From Candidatus Phyllobacterium onerii (GTDB lineage: Bacteria > Pseudomonadota > Alphaproteobacteria > Rhizobiales > Rhizobiaceae): 64,000 nucleotides of DNA. Position numbers and translations under genes: made by a program. The notes beneath the pieces were generated by a model. The model ran no database searches and was not told the origin of the DNA. It worked only from the letters and a program-made list of their open reading frames with translations. Location of the stretch: NCBI RefSeq assembly GCF_028331445.1, contig NZ_JAQMHX010000006.1:329281-393280 (forward strand), written 5' to 3'. This document shows, in pieces, positions 26,625 to 35,191 of the stretch (position 1 is the first letter of the stretch; each line of letters starts with the position of its first letter).

Positions 26625-27269
26625 ATGCGCAGAATTGATACGCTCGAGGATATCGCGGAAGGGCTGGAAGCCTTGCTGCAAACCCACCCCGAACTTGTGG
26701 CGATAGCGGAACGCGCGGGGCCGCTGCCGCTGCGCCGCTCCGTCCCTGGCTTCGAGAGCCTCGCCTCGGTGATCGTTTCGCAGCAGGTCTCCAAGGCCAG
26801 TGCCGATTCGATCTGGAAGCGGCTTGTCAGCATCATCGATCCCCTGACACCGGAAAACTATCTTGCTGCCGGCGAGGAGGCGTGGCGGGTTGCCGGCCTA
26901 TCCCGCGCCAAACAGGCCACTCTCGCCCGGATCAGCGAAGCAGTCATTGCCGGAGAACTCGACCTCACCGCTTTGGCGGATATGCCGATCGACGAGGCCA
27001 TGCAGGTCATGACCAACGTGAAGGGTATCGGGCCCTGGACGGCGGAAGTCTATCTGCTGTTTTCGGCAGGCCATGCGGATGTCTTCCCGTCGGGCGACGT
27101 CGCGCTTCAGCATGCCTATGCCCATGCCTATGGCGAATCAGTACGGCCGGATTCCAAGGCGTTGCGGCTCTTTGCCGAGCGCTGGACCCCGTGGCGCGGT
27201 GTTGCCGCCCGACTTTTCTGGGCTTACTATGCCGCCACGCGTGGCCGCGATGGCACACCAATGCCATGA
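26625..27269 (+). CDS. DNA-3-methyladenine glycosylase II (AlkA-like)
   Basis: This 214-residue HhH-GPD superfamily DNA glycosylase removes alkylated bases. The helix-hairpin-helix is VKGIGPWTAEVYLLF, and the catalytic aspartate follows in FPSGDVALQ. The N-terminal FESLASVIVSQQVSKASADS segment is typical of AlkA-type enzymes. It lacks the extra N-terminal domain of E. coli AlkA, as short alphaproteobacterial versions do. It is divergent from gluQRS. Confidence 0.92.
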   Translation: MRRIDTLEDIAEGLEALLQTHPELVAIAERAGPLPLRRSVPGFESLASVIVSQQVSKASADSIWKRLVSIIDPLTPENYLAAGEEAWRVAGLSRAKQATLARISEAVIAGELDLTALADMPIDEAMQVMTNVKGIGPWTAEVYLLFSAGHADVFPSGDVALQHAYAHAYGESVRPDSKALRLFAERWTPWRGVAARLFWAYYAATRGRDGTPMP

Positions 27270-27355
27270 AGTTGAAATAACGGGGTTTTTCCTCAGCAAA
27301 CACCGCAATTTGCTTCACATTCCTGTCACGTCCAGCTTACAATAATGCAAGCCTG

Positions 27356-27937
27356 ATGGTTGGATTGGGAGTTGATTCCTTGACAATAGCCGTCTCGCCG
27401 GACGGGTTACCGGCTCTGGTACTCAATGCGGACTACCGTCCGCTCAGTTATTATCCCTTGTCGCTCTGGTCCTGGCAGGACGCGATCAAGGCGGTTTTTC
27501 TTGACCGTGTGAACATCGTCGCCGAATACGAACACGAGGTTTCCTCGCCCTCTTTCGCGATGCGCCTGCCCAGCGTGGTATCGCTCAAGACGTACATCAA
27601 ACCCTCCCGCAATCCAGCCTTTACCCGGTTCAACGTCTTCCTGCGCGACCGGTTCGAATGCCAGTATTGCGGCTCCGAAGAAGATCTGACTTTCGATCAC
27701 GTCATCCCACGCTGTGCGGGCGGCGAAACGATCTGGGAGAATGTCGTCGCGGCCTGTTCACCTTGCAATCTTCGCAAGGGCGGGCTGATGCCCAACCGTG
27801 CCAAAATGTGGCCGAGGCAGAAGCCCTATGAGCCGACGGTGCATGATCTGCACAATAATGGCCGGCTGTTTCCGCCAAACCATCTGCACGAAAGCTGGAT
27901 GGATTATCTGTACTGGGATGTCGAGCTGGAACCCTAA
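27356..27937 (+). CDS. HNH endonuclease family protein
   Basis: This protein is about 185-193 residues. A CxxC pair (CQYCG) is followed by LTFDHVIPRCAGGETIWENVV and the CSPCNLRKG pair, the zinc-bound HNH fold. The N-terminal part (LNADYRPLSYYPLSLWSW) is conserved in a widespread alphaproteobacterial group whose function is unknown. Two starts are possible: ATG at 27356, or TTG at 27380 (MTIAVSPDG), which has a GGGAG ribosome site 8 bases upstream and may be the true one. It is not linked to a restriction system here. Confidence 0.9.
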   Translation: MVGLGVDSLTIAVSPDGLPALVLNADYRPLSYYPLSLWSWQDAIKAVFLDRVNIVAEYEHEVSSPSFAMRLPSVVSLKTYIKPSRNPAFTRFNVFLRDRFECQYCGSEEDLTFDHVIPRCAGGETIWENVVAACSPCNLRKGGLMPNRAKMWPRQKPYEPTVHDLHNNGRLFPPNHLHESWMDYLYWDVELEP

Positions 27938-27963
27938 AAACCTCTGCCAATCCAACCCATTGG

Positions 27964-28068
27964 CCATCTGATGCGATTTTCTGCGCTTCCGTTGCTCACG
28001 AACCCAAAAGTTCGCTGCGCTACGGTTCTCGAAAACCACACCAGCTGACCCATCAGGCTGAATTCTCA
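27964..28068. repeat. Intergenic repeat family B, copy B3
   Basis: This copy is about 105 bp between the HNH gene and dsbB. The central arm reads cGAAC-ccaaaa-GTTCg where other copies have cGTAC-tttaa-GTACg, so the palindrome is preserved with different bases. The right end (ctgacccatcaggctgaattctca) matches the fragment at the window's left edge. Confidence 0.8.
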
Positions 28069-28106
28069 GAGGGTTTTTGCGTGGCGGCCTAAACAAGGGA
28101 ACGAAG

Positions 28107-28610
28107 TTAAGCCTTCGCTGCGCCACGAAATGCGACGATGATCAGAATAAAGCTGGCGATGGCATTCCAGCCAGCAAAGGACAGGCCAAGTACGCGCAGC
28201 GCAGCCGTATCGCATGCGGGCGGGTGAATGGCGTTCATATCCTTCAAAAGATTACCCGCATCGGTGGTGATCGACATGGACACTGCGGTGCAATCCGTCG
28301 GTCCGGCCCAGAATTTCCATTCAACGCCCGCGTGGAAGATGGCGAGGCCGAGGCCAATGAGCATGAGTAGCCCGCCAAGTGCCAGCAGGAGACGCGTAAG
28401 GCTCGCTGGCCATTTCAGGCTGGACGAGGCAACAGCCAATGCCATCAGCGGAATGCCGGCATAATAGGGAAAGCGCTGTTCCAGGCACAATTTGCAGGGC
28501 AGATAGCCGCCGATATATTGAAAACCGAGCGCGGACCCGACCGTGAAAATCATTGCGAGGAAGAGAAATACAGCCGTCCTGAAATGGATGGGGGAATTCG
28601 TTGCAGTCAT
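28107..28610 (-). CDS. dsbB: Disulfide bond formation protein DsbB
   Basis: DsbB is the inner-membrane quinone-linked oxidase that recharges DsbA. The 167-residue protein has four hydrophobic helices. The first periplasmic cysteine pair is CKLC (Cys39 and Cys42) in GYLPCKLCLEQRFPY. A second pair lies in the large loop (PTDCTAVS and PPACDT). No dsbA is present in the window. It lies 34 bp downstream of the YqaA-like gene on the same strand. Confidence 0.9.
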   Translation of the reverse strand: MTATNSPIHFRTAVFLFLAMIFTVGSALGFQYIGGYLPCKLCLEQRFPYYAGIPLMALAVASSSLKWPASLTRLLLALGGLLMLIGLGLAIFHAGVEWKFWAGPTDCTAVSMSITTDAGNLLKDMNAIHPPACDTAALRVLGLSFAGWNAIASFILIIVAFRGAAKA

Positions 28611-28643
28611 AATATCTTGACGTCCTCATTCATGGCGATCGGT

Positions 28644-29237
28644 TTACAACTGGGTGTAGTGGAACAGTGCATAGAGCAAGATCAAGACAACGGCGGCTGC
28701 ACCGGCGATCAGGCCGAGCCGCTTTTCGATGAAGCCACGAATAGGCTCCCCATACCGCCGCAAAAGCCAGGCAAGGAAGAAAAAGCGCGCGCCGCGCGCA
28801 AGCACCGCCGAGATGATGAACAGCCAGATATTGATCCCGGCCGCTCCGGAAAGGATCGTCACGACCTTGATCGGCGGCAGGTGGGCCAGGCCCGATGTGA
28901 CGAGCAGGAGCAGGATCGCATCGGCGCTGGTCGAACCGCGCAACTGCTCGAAGGCATCGAGCTTGCCGTACATTTCAAGGATCGGCTTCGCCAGTGTTTC
29001 ATAGGCGTAGTAGCCGAGCAGCCAGCCCGCGATGCCTCCGAGGACCGACGCGACGGTTGCCACCAGCGCATAGCGGTAGGCGCGCTGCGGACGCGCCAGC
29101 GCCATCGGCAGGAATAGCACATCGGCCGGAACCAGGAACACCGAGCTTTCGATGAACGCGATGACTGCAAGCCAGACTTCCGCCGATTTGCGCGCAGCCA
29201 GAGACATGGTCCAATCGTATAGTCTGCGCAGCATCAA
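28644..29237 (-). CDS. YqaA/DedA-like (VTT domain) membrane protein
   Basis: This 197-residue membrane protein of the SNARE-associated/VTT (DedA) superfamily, YqaA subgroup, has about five hydrophobic segments. Family landmarks are ESSVFLVPADVLFLPMALA, GGIAGWLLGYYAYETL and GLAHLPPIKVVTILSGAAGI. DedA-like proteins include undecaprenyl-phosphate and phospholipid flippases; the YqaA role is not established. The 257-bp gap from its start to the tRNA gene shows no recognised feature. Confidence 0.87.
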   Translation of the reverse strand: MMLRRLYDWTMSLAARKSAEVWLAVIAFIESSVFLVPADVLFLPMALARPQRAYRYALVATVASVLGGIAGWLLGYYAYETLAKPILEMYGKLDAFEQLRGSTSADAILLLLVTSGLAHLPPIKVVTILSGAAGINIWLFIISAVLARGARFFFLAWLLRRYGEPIRGFIEKRLGLIAGAAAVVLILLYALFHYTQL

Positions 29238-29494
29238 GTCGGTTCCTGTGGGGGAGGCTATTTTTGAAAAGTCGGGTGATCTTTAGAGCAAACCGCAGCC
29301 AAATGGAATCGTCTCGCTCAATTTTTGCCAAGGCTGTTTTCCTGGCCATTCGCCTCTATTTGTCTCGTGCGGGCAGGGCAACACACGACTGTGTTACATT
29401 TAAGAAATCATCTTATTGCTGTTGACCGAAGGGTGGCTCTGCATGTATTTGGCTTTTCACGGTCGTGGGTTCACCCATGTCCGAGGCTCTTGCG

Positions 29495-29579
29495 GCCCCC
29501 TTGGCGGAATTGGTAGACGCGCCTGACTCAAAATCAGGTTCCGAAAGGAGTGCTGGTTCGATTCCGGCAGGGGGCACCA
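29495..29579 (+). tRNA. tRNA-Leu (anticodon CAA)
   Basis: This 85-nt class II tRNA has an acceptor stem GCCCCCT pairing with AGGGGGC, an encoded CCA at 29577-29579 and a D-arm with GGTAGACGC. The anticodon stem CCTGA/TCAGG carries loop CTCAAAA with anticodon CAA. A long variable arm and the T-arm GGTTCGATTCC follow. Sequence downstream differs in character from the housekeeping genes around it. Confidence 0.97.
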
Positions 29580-29819
29580 ATGATGATGCTTGCCAGTGCG
29601 TCGGAAAAGAGCGCAATGCTTCCAGTCAGCAGGTAGGCGAAAATATTTCACGCCGAGTATGAGAAGTTTGACGGCAATCTACCGACCGCAAGGTTGAGTG
29701 TCCCGTTCACCTGCGGTCAGACCAAGGTCCGAACGTTCATGGCATAGGTCTGTGGGCCGTATAAATTCCTCCAGATCGGCGGTCTAATTCCTTCAGGAAG
29801 ACGAACCGTCTGGCTCGTC

Positions 29820-29844
29820 GCCGCTCCGCTTAGCGGGTAGCGGC
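29820..29844 (+). promoter_or_regulatory. Leader hairpin before a secreted Ser/Gly-rich protein
   Basis: GCCGCT and AGCGGC form a perfect 6-bp stem with the related CCGCT/AGCGG inside, 22 bp before the start codon and just upstream of the GGGAG ribosome site. It could shape the mRNA leader or mark a weak terminator. No regulator is known. Confidence 0.35.
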
Positions 29845-29866
29845 AACCTTTAGGGAGTTCTTCAAT

Positions 29867-30445
29867 ATGAGAATCGCTCAATCCATTTTGGCAGGGACCA
29901 GTGTGGTTGCACTGAGTCTTTTTGGTTTCGCCGCAAGTGCGAGCGCGTCAGCTCGATCCGACCCCGGCCCGATTGCATCCGGCACGACCAACTCGGTCCT
30001 GATTGCCCGAAGCGGATCGGACAACAGCGGTCCGGGCAGCGATCACGATGGCGGCGATGACCATGGCGGTAGCGGCAGCAGTGGGTCCGGTAACAGTGGG
30101 GCCGGCAACAGTGGTCCCGGTAACAGTGGCCATGGCCACAATAATCATGACAACGATCGGGATGAAAACGATAATCGCGATAATCACAATAATCGCGATA
30201 GTCGCGATGGCCGAGATGCCAGAGGCGATCGGCCCGAGGTCGATCTGAATGTTTCGGACGAAAACTTGCGGGGCCTGCTGAACGGTTCTTTGGTTGCCGT
30301 CGACAATCTCGGTCGCGTGCTGGAGGTCGAAGTCGAACGCGAGCACGGCGTGCGTGCTGTAACCGTGAAGCCTCATGGCGGAGACTTCCGTCGCAATCCT
30401 GGTCCAATCACAAACATTTCGATCCGGCCCGCGTCTGCGCCGTGA
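29867..30445 (+). CDS. Secreted low-complexity protein rich in Gly, Ser, Asn and Asp
   Basis: I do not recognise this 192-residue protein. A Sec signal peptide (about residues 1-28, ending ASASA) precedes a disordered stretch. That stretch moves from Gly/Ser repeats (NSGPGNSGHG, GSGSSGSGNSG) to Asn/Asp/Arg/His-rich sequence (residues 85-115). A compact C-terminal part (about residues 118-190, with VDNLGRVLEVEVE) may form a small beta domain. A clear ribosome site (GGGAG) precedes the ATG. The next gene encodes a second Ser/Gly-rich secreted protein, and a two-component system lies beyond. Confidence 0.7.
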   Translation: MRIAQSILAGTSVVALSLFGFAASASASARSDPGPIASGTTNSVLIARSGSDNSGPGSDHDGGDDHGGSGSSGSGNSGAGNSGPGNSGHGHNNHDNDRDENDNRDNHNNRDSRDGRDARGDRPEVDLNVSDENLRGLLNGSLVAVDNLGRVLEVEVEREHGVRAVTVKPHGGDFRRNPGPITNISIRPASAP

Positions 30446-30638
30446 GTCACTTCGCTTGATGCCGGCGCATTTCCCCGTCATGCGCCGGAGCGAAGAGGGC
30501 TTTTCTGCAGGTGCATGCTGATCACTGTAACGCTAGAAATCACGATTTCATGATAGCGGCAGAAAGTTGAAAATCTGTGTCGTTGCACGGCATGCCACGG
30601 CGCCATAGAATTCAGCAGGTTCGAGATCGTTTTGTGAG

Positions 30639-31163
30639 GTGAATGTTTTGACTTCGACAGACGTCTGTTCAATCTCAATGGCCAGCCGGGCCGCGGGCAT
30701 AAGCCGCGTCTTGATAGTCCTTCTCGGCCTGTTGCTTGGCGTCTTCGGTCCAACGGGTAATGCCTGGAGCGACAAGGGTTCGAGTTCCGGGGGAAGCTCC
30801 GGTTCGGGCTCAAGTGGAGGCTCGGGCAGTAGTGGTTCAGGTTCTGGCGATAGTGGATCAGGATCGGGCTCAAGTGGGGGCTCCGGCAGTAGTGGTTCAG
30901 GCTCCGGCAATAGTGGCTCGGACAATTCCGGCTCCGGGTCCAGCGGGGGTGGTTCGCACAGTTCCGGTTCTGATGACTCAGGCGGTGACAGATCGGGTGC
31001 GACGTCGGGTACCGGGAGACAGGAACGGACCTATCAGGGCGGATGGAGGGAGCGCATTCGCAATGGCCGCTACGAGATCTTCGATCCGGCCGGCCGTCGC
31101 GTCATCAACCGGAAGGCAAACCCGGCCGATGGGCTTCGCATCAACCAAGCCGGTTCGCGCTAA
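30639..31163 (+). CDS. Secreted or anchored Ser/Gly-repeat protein
   Basis: I do not recognise this protein of about 160-174 residues. The N-terminus carries one hydrophobic segment (SRVLIVLLGLLLGVFG), a signal peptide or anchor. About 65 residues are almost purely Gly and Ser with scattered Asp/Asn. A C-terminal basic segment follows, WRERIRNGRYEIFDPAGRR, resembling a short beta-hairpin module. The start is unclear: GTG at 30639 (used here) or ATG at 30678 (MASRAAG). Its stop lies 6 bp from the convergent response regulator gene. Confidence 0.65.
   Translation: MNVLTSTDVCSISMASRAAGISRVLIVLLGLLLGVFGPTGNAWSDKGSSSGGSSGSGSSGGSGSSGSGSGDSGSGSGSSGGSGSSGSGSGNSGSDNSGSGSSGGGSHSSGSDDSGGDRSGATSGTGRQERTYQGGWRERIRNGRYEIFDPAGRRVINRKANPADGLRINQAGSR
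30801..30920 (+). repeat. 60-bp tandem duplication encoding Gly/Ser repeats
   Basis: Two adjacent 60-bp units start at about 30801 and 30861 (tcgggctcaagtgg... in both). Each encodes 20 residues of the pattern GSSGGSGSSGSGSG[D/N]SG. Codon variation between units indicates some age or selection at the protein level. Confidence 0.85.
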
Positions 31164-31169
31164 CTTGTT

Positions 31170-31844
31170 TCAGGATTGTGGTCGGGCCGCCCGCAACAAA
31201 AGGGCAGCTTCGGTGCGGTTGCGCACCTGCAGTTTCTGCAGGATGCTGGTCATGTGGTGTTTGATGGTTTTTTCCTGCAAGCCGATTTCCCGTGCGACTT
31301 CCTTGTTGCTTTTGCCGTTGGATACCAAGCCAAGTATTTGCTCCTCGCGCGGTGTCAGGGAGTGGATGGCATCGTGATTGTCGGAATCAGTTTGATTGAG
31401 CCCAACCTCGGTGTTGGAGCTACGCATTTCCATCAGAATGCGTGCGGCAAGCGCTGGCGACACATAGCGCTCACCGGCAACGACATTCTGGATGATTTCG
31501 CAAAGGGCTGCTGCCCTGACGCCTTTCAGAACGTACCCGTGTGCCCCGCTGCGCAGGGCCTGCAGCACATCCTCATCGTTTTCGGAGACAGTGAGGATAA
31601 CGACTTTCAGATCAGGGCTCGCTTCGAGAATGCTGAGAAGGGCGTTCAGCCCACCACCCGGCATTGAAAGGTCAAGCAGCGCAACATTCGGCTGTAACTC
31701 GCCGACCAAGCGGACAGCGTCGCTGGCGCTCGAACCCTCTCCAACTACCTTGAATCCATTCTGCTCGGACAGGCTGACCGTAACACCCTGCCGAAAAAAT
31801 GGATGATCGTCGACGACGACAATACGGATGCTTGCTTCGTTCAT
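31170..31844 (-). CDS. NarL/FixJ-type response regulator
   Basis: This 224-residue DNA-binding response regulator has an N-terminal receiver domain with acidic pocket DD at residues 12-13 and phosphoacceptor Asp58 in LLDLSMPGG. The C-terminal LuxR-type helix-turn-helix runs from about residue 160 (LTPREEQILGLV, GKSNKEVAREIGL, HHMTSILQKL). Its start overlaps the sensor kinase stop by 4 bp (ATGA), so the pair is co-translated. The neighbouring genes for Ser/Gly-rich proteins are plausible targets, inferred from position only. Confidence 0.93.
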   Translation of the reverse strand: MNEASIRIVVVDDHPFFRQGVTVSLSEQNGFKVVGEGSSASDAVRLVGELQPNVALLDLSMPGGGLNALLSILEASPDLKVVILTVSENDEDVLQALRSGAHGYVLKGVRAAALCEIIQNVVAGERYVSPALAARILMEMRSSNTEVGLNQTDSDNHDAIHSLTPREEQILGLVSNGKSNKEVAREIGLQEKTIKHHMTSILQKLQVRNRTEAALLLRAARPQS

Positions 31845-33238
31845 GTGTCCTGCGCTCCTGGGATGTGCATGGTGACTGTTGTACCCCGTCCCGGCGACGA
31901 TTTGACCGCGAACGTCCCGCCCAGCCCAGCCAACCGTTCTTCCAGGCCCGTCAGTCCGAGGCCCTTGTCAGGACGGGCGGCATCAAAGCCCTGACCCTCG
32001 TCGGAGACCGTTACACTCAACCCGTCTTGGGTCGACCCGGCGATGACTTTCTGGGCGATCCCGTTGGCATGGCGAAAAGCGTTGTTGAGCGTTTCCTGGA
32101 CAAATCTGTAGACGCCGATCTTTTCCGCTTGGTTCAAATCGGGCAAGTTGTCGCTGCTTTGGAAATCGACGGTCGTTCTGGTCCTGCTTTCGTGCCCCTT
32201 GATCACCCGCTTTAGTATCTCCTCTGTACCCAAATCATCAAGTTCCGGCAGCATCAGGCCGTGACAGATATTGCGGACCTCTCGCAACGCTTCCTCTAGC
32301 GAGGTCGTCACGTTTTCCAAATCGGAACCGGCGGCTGTTCCCTTGGTCGCAGTTTCGAGACGCAGGCAGGCCAGCGCAATGAGCTGGGCGGGACCATCGT
32401 GAAGCTCGGCCGAGATACGCCGGAGATACTGTTCATTGAGCGTCGCGGTACGGTGCGCTGCCTTCTCGGCACGCAATCGAAGAGATCTGTTTGAATGCAG
32501 CAGGCGATTGAGTTCATCGAACCTGTCTCTCAAGACGTCCGCCTGCCGCGCGATCAATCGGCTGCCGCGTGCAACAATCCCGAACAGAGTTCCCAGCATG
32601 GCCAACGTGACGAGGCCGACCACGATCCAGCTGCGTTTTCGGACAAGCGCAAGATCAGATTGCAGATCGGATGCTATTTCGTAGAACTCAGCAACACCAA
32701 TAACGCGACCCGACCATGGTTGCCGGATCGGGCTATATATCTCGAGCAGGGGAATTCCTTTGGCACGTTCCTCCGCATTTTCGGCACTGTCGAGTTGATC
32801 GAATTCCGCTTGGACCGCGCCAGCGAGGGCTCCCCGTAGGCGACCGGTCATTGGGAATTGGCGACCAACAATATCCTGTTGGTTGCTGAACACCACAGTG
32901 CCATCAGGCTTCCATATCTTGAAGGAGACCAGCTTGTTGCCGAGCACGCCTTGGCCGAGTGTCTCGGTCAAGGCCAGCCGGGCACCTTCTCCCAGTGCTT
33001 GGGAGTCGGCAAGCTCCTGTGTCAGAGGCGCGATGACACTATCGACATAGAGGGCTGTGGCCGCGGCGGCATTGCGGGTGACCGAATCTTCTATGCGGGA
33101 AGTCACCCAGAAAGCGATAACGGCCATGCCCAGTATCAGTACAATAGTGGCTGCCAGGATGAACTGCCGGGCGAGACTCATTCCCCCAAACAATTCGGGT
33201 GGGTCTGCGGGCGGCGCGGATTTGGCGAGGGTCGTCAT
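31841..33238 (-). CDS. NarX/DegS-type sensor histidine kinase
   Basis: The kinase has 465 residues. Transmembrane helices at about 26-46 and 203-223 flank an extracytoplasmic sensor region of about 155 residues (it contains FKIWKPDGTVVFSN and EIYSPIRQPWSGRVIGV, as in Cache-like sensors). A coiled linker leads to a HisKA_3 dimerisation domain with phospho-His280 in ELHDGPAQ. The ATPase domain has the N box around residue 385 (ETLNNAFRHA), DEGQGF at 413-418 and GLGLTGLEERL at 426. It pairs with the response regulator at 31170-31844. The signal is unknown. Confidence 0.92.
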   Translation of the reverse strand: MTTLAKSAPPADPPELFGGMSLARQFILAATIVLILGMAVIAFWVTSRIEDSVTRNAAAATALYVDSVIAPLTQELADSQALGEGARLALTETLGQGVLGNKLVSFKIWKPDGTVVFSNQQDIVGRQFPMTGRLRGALAGAVQAEFDQLDSAENAEERAKGIPLLEIYSPIRQPWSGRVIGVAEFYEIASDLQSDLALVRKRSWIVVGLVTLAMLGTLFGIVARGSRLIARQADVLRDRFDELNRLLHSNRSLRLRAEKAAHRTATLNEQYLRRISAELHDGPAQLIALACLRLETATKGTAAGSDLENVTTSLEEALREVRNICHGLMLPELDDLGTEEILKRVIKGHESRTRTTVDFQSSDNLPDLNQAEKIGVYRFVQETLNNAFRHANGIAQKVIAGSTQDGLSVTVSDEGQGFDAARPDKGLGLTGLEERLAGLGGTFAVKSSPGRGTTVTMHIPGAQDT

Positions 33239-33483
33239 CAGCGTTCGCTCCTAGCGACAGTATTCTGAACCTATTGCATCGCCAGGGCGACCGCATTCGA
33301 GGTAAACACTTCAGCACACCGACTTATTCGTCGCGGCCAGTTTCGAGCACCTTCAGCTTGCGGAATCGGCCTTCAATCAAAATGACGGCACATCTTCAGA
33401 AGGACATATTCGCCATGGGCGGTGAATGATATGATGTTAGGTGAGAGTGAATGGCGGCCTATCGCTTGAACAGGAGACAGCTG

Positions 33484-33846
33484 ATGACAACGCTAGAACT
33501 TGCCAAGGATTTCACGAATATTCTGAAAAACGGCGATCACGAGGGCGCAGGGGCAAAATACAATGCCGACGCCATCGTAAGCCATGAAGCTATGGAAGGC
33601 CCAATGGCCGTTTGCCGGGGCAAGGATGCCGTCAAAGCCAAGGGTGAGTGGTGGCAAGCAAACCACGAAGTGCATGGCGGTAACGTGGAAGGTCCATATG
33701 TTAACGGCGACCAATTTGTTGTGCGCTTTACCATGGACGTAACACCCAGGGCTACGGGGCAGCGCATGACCTTGGACGAAGTTGGAATCTATACGGTCCG
33801 GGACGGAAAGATTGTCGAGGAGCGCTTCTGCTATCTCGAAGCCTGA
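33484..33846 (+). CDS. SnoaL/NTF2-like family protein
   Basis: This 120-residue cytosolic protein starts MTTLELAKDFTNIL after an AGGAGA ribosome site; a longer frame from 33451 lacks one. The pattern (KNGDHEGAGAKYNADAIVSHE, GKDAVKAKGEWW, GDQFVVRF and a final DGKIVEERFCYLE) fits a SnoaL-like NTF2 fold. Members range from cyclases and isomerases to proteins of unknown role. It is divergent from the sensor kinase; the 245-bp gap should contain both promoters. Confidence 0.8.
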   Translation: MTTLELAKDFTNILKNGDHEGAGAKYNADAIVSHEAMEGPMAVCRGKDAVKAKGEWWQANHEVHGGNVEGPYVNGDQFVVRFTMDVTPRATGQRMTLDEVGIYTVRDGKIVEERFCYLEA

Positions 33847-33907
33847 CGCTACCCTGCCAAAGCCAATTGTGAAGCGACTCTCTCTTCGCAGCATGACGGC
33901 GACTCAG

Positions 33908-35191
33908 TTACTTCCGGCCCGTCAAATTCCTCAAACGCTCGCGGACCAGACGCGCGATATTCTGCGTGCGCCGGTAAAGGTGAAGCTGTGAGGCTGCCTG
34001 CCGTGCTGCGCGGTCAGCGGCGGGTGTCAGCCCGATCACCAGCGTGCCAACGGGTTCGCGTTCCATGAACAGGCGCGATGCGACAGGATGGTCGGGTACG
34101 GCACAGGAATCCGTCCGGTCGATGTTCGGATCGTCCAGGTGGTTTTTCAGCATCTCGATCATCAGGAGAACGCCGGGTGAATAGGCGGCGAGGCTCTCGT
34201 CATAGGCGGTTTTCCATGTCCACGCTTCGCCGGCTTCGACAAAGACCACGAGAACTGCGATGGTCTTGCCGTCGAGTTCGAGTGTGTGGATGCGGGCGAG
34301 ATCGCGGGTCGCGAGGTTGTTGACCGCCTCGCGGGCAAAGGCAGCACGGAAACGATCGACCGCCATGGCGGAGCCACGCTGGCCTTTCCAGCCGCTGGCC
34401 TCGAGCACGAGGAAGTCCTCCAGCCGCACGCGGATATCTTCTTCGCTGCGGCTGACGGTATAGGTCAGCTTGCCCTTGTCGGCGAGGCGGCGCCATAGCC
34501 GGCGATATTCCTTGGCGTGCTTGGCGCCGATGGCGTCACGCAAGTACTCTTCGCCTTCCTTGGCGCTTTCAAGGAAGGGGCGTTCGACCTGATTGACTGT
34601 CACCATTGTAAGATTGCGGTCCAGCGCGATGGAGCGGATCAGCTGTGCCGCGGTGCGGTTCAGCAATATGTCCGGCAGCACCAGAATTTCCGGGAATTTG
34701 AGGTGCTTGCGCCCCAGCATGTCGAACAGGTCATTGAGCACACCGACCGGATCGTCCCGGTCGATCAGCGGCGTGCCCTGTGGCCCGAAGGGTGTAGCCC
34801 AGGCGCGGATGATCGAAGCCGTGACATTGAATCCCGGCCGTTCGATCGTATAGGGCATGAGGAAGCGCAAACGGCTCTTCACATCGTTTTCGTCGCGCAT
34901 GACCATGAAGCGAACCTGCCGGTCGTCGAGGCGTGGCATGGCGGGGGCGAGGAAACGCGGATTGAAGAAGATGTTCGGCTCGACCGTGCGATACGTCAGA
35001 TATTCAAGCTCATCGAGGAGTTCGAAACCGGCAGAGGCAGAATAGACAGAAAGCTTGCGCGGAACGGCGCGCGTGCCAAGGGTCTCTTCGAGCTGCTTGG
35101 TCGCCTCGTGCGACTCGAAGCCCGAGAGCTGGGAGAGGATCTGCGAGGACGGGCCTCCGGCAAGTTCTTCGAGAAGCGGTATGGCTGCCAT
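33908..35191 (-). CDS. BioF2-like (FemAB/CelD-type) acetyltransferase
   Basis: This 427-residue cytosolic protein has the Acetyltransf_6/BioF2-like GNAT fold in its second half (about residues 200-380). Landmarks include EYRRLWRRLADKG, VLEASGWKGQRGSAM, LELDGKTIAVLVVF and TWKTAYDESLAAYSPG. Such proteins occur in polysaccharide and cellulose-related clusters (CelD) and transfer acyl groups. The start codon shares one base with the flippase stop codon (TGATG), so the pair is translationally coupled. The acceptor is probably a polysaccharide precursor, by context only. Confidence 0.82.
   Translation of the reverse strand: MAAIPLLEELAGGPSSQILSQLSGFESHEATKQLEETLGTRAVPRKLSVYSASAGFELLDELEYLTYRTVEPNIFFNPRFLAPAMPRLDDRQVRFMVMRDENDVKSRLRFLMPYTIERPGFNVTASIIRAWATPFGPQGTPLIDRDDPVGVLNDLFDMLGRKHLKFPEILVLPDILLNRTAAQLIRSIALDRNLTMVTVNQVERPFLESAKEGEEYLRDAIGAKHAKEYRRLWRRLADKGKLTYTVSRSEEDIRVRLEDFLVLEASGWKGQRGSAMAVDRFRAAFAREAVNNLATRDLARIHTLELDGKTIAVLVVFVEAGEAWTWKTAYDESLAAYSPGVLLMIEMLKNHLDDPNIDRTDSCAVPDHPVASRLFMEREPVGTLVIGLTPAADRAARQAASQLHLYRRTQNIARLVRERLRNLTGRK

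Noticed and set aside
29820..29844. Riboswitch in the leader of the Ser/Gly-rich protein
   Set aside because: Only a single hairpin is visible and no known aptamer signature is present, so it is listed just as a low-confidence leader hairpin.
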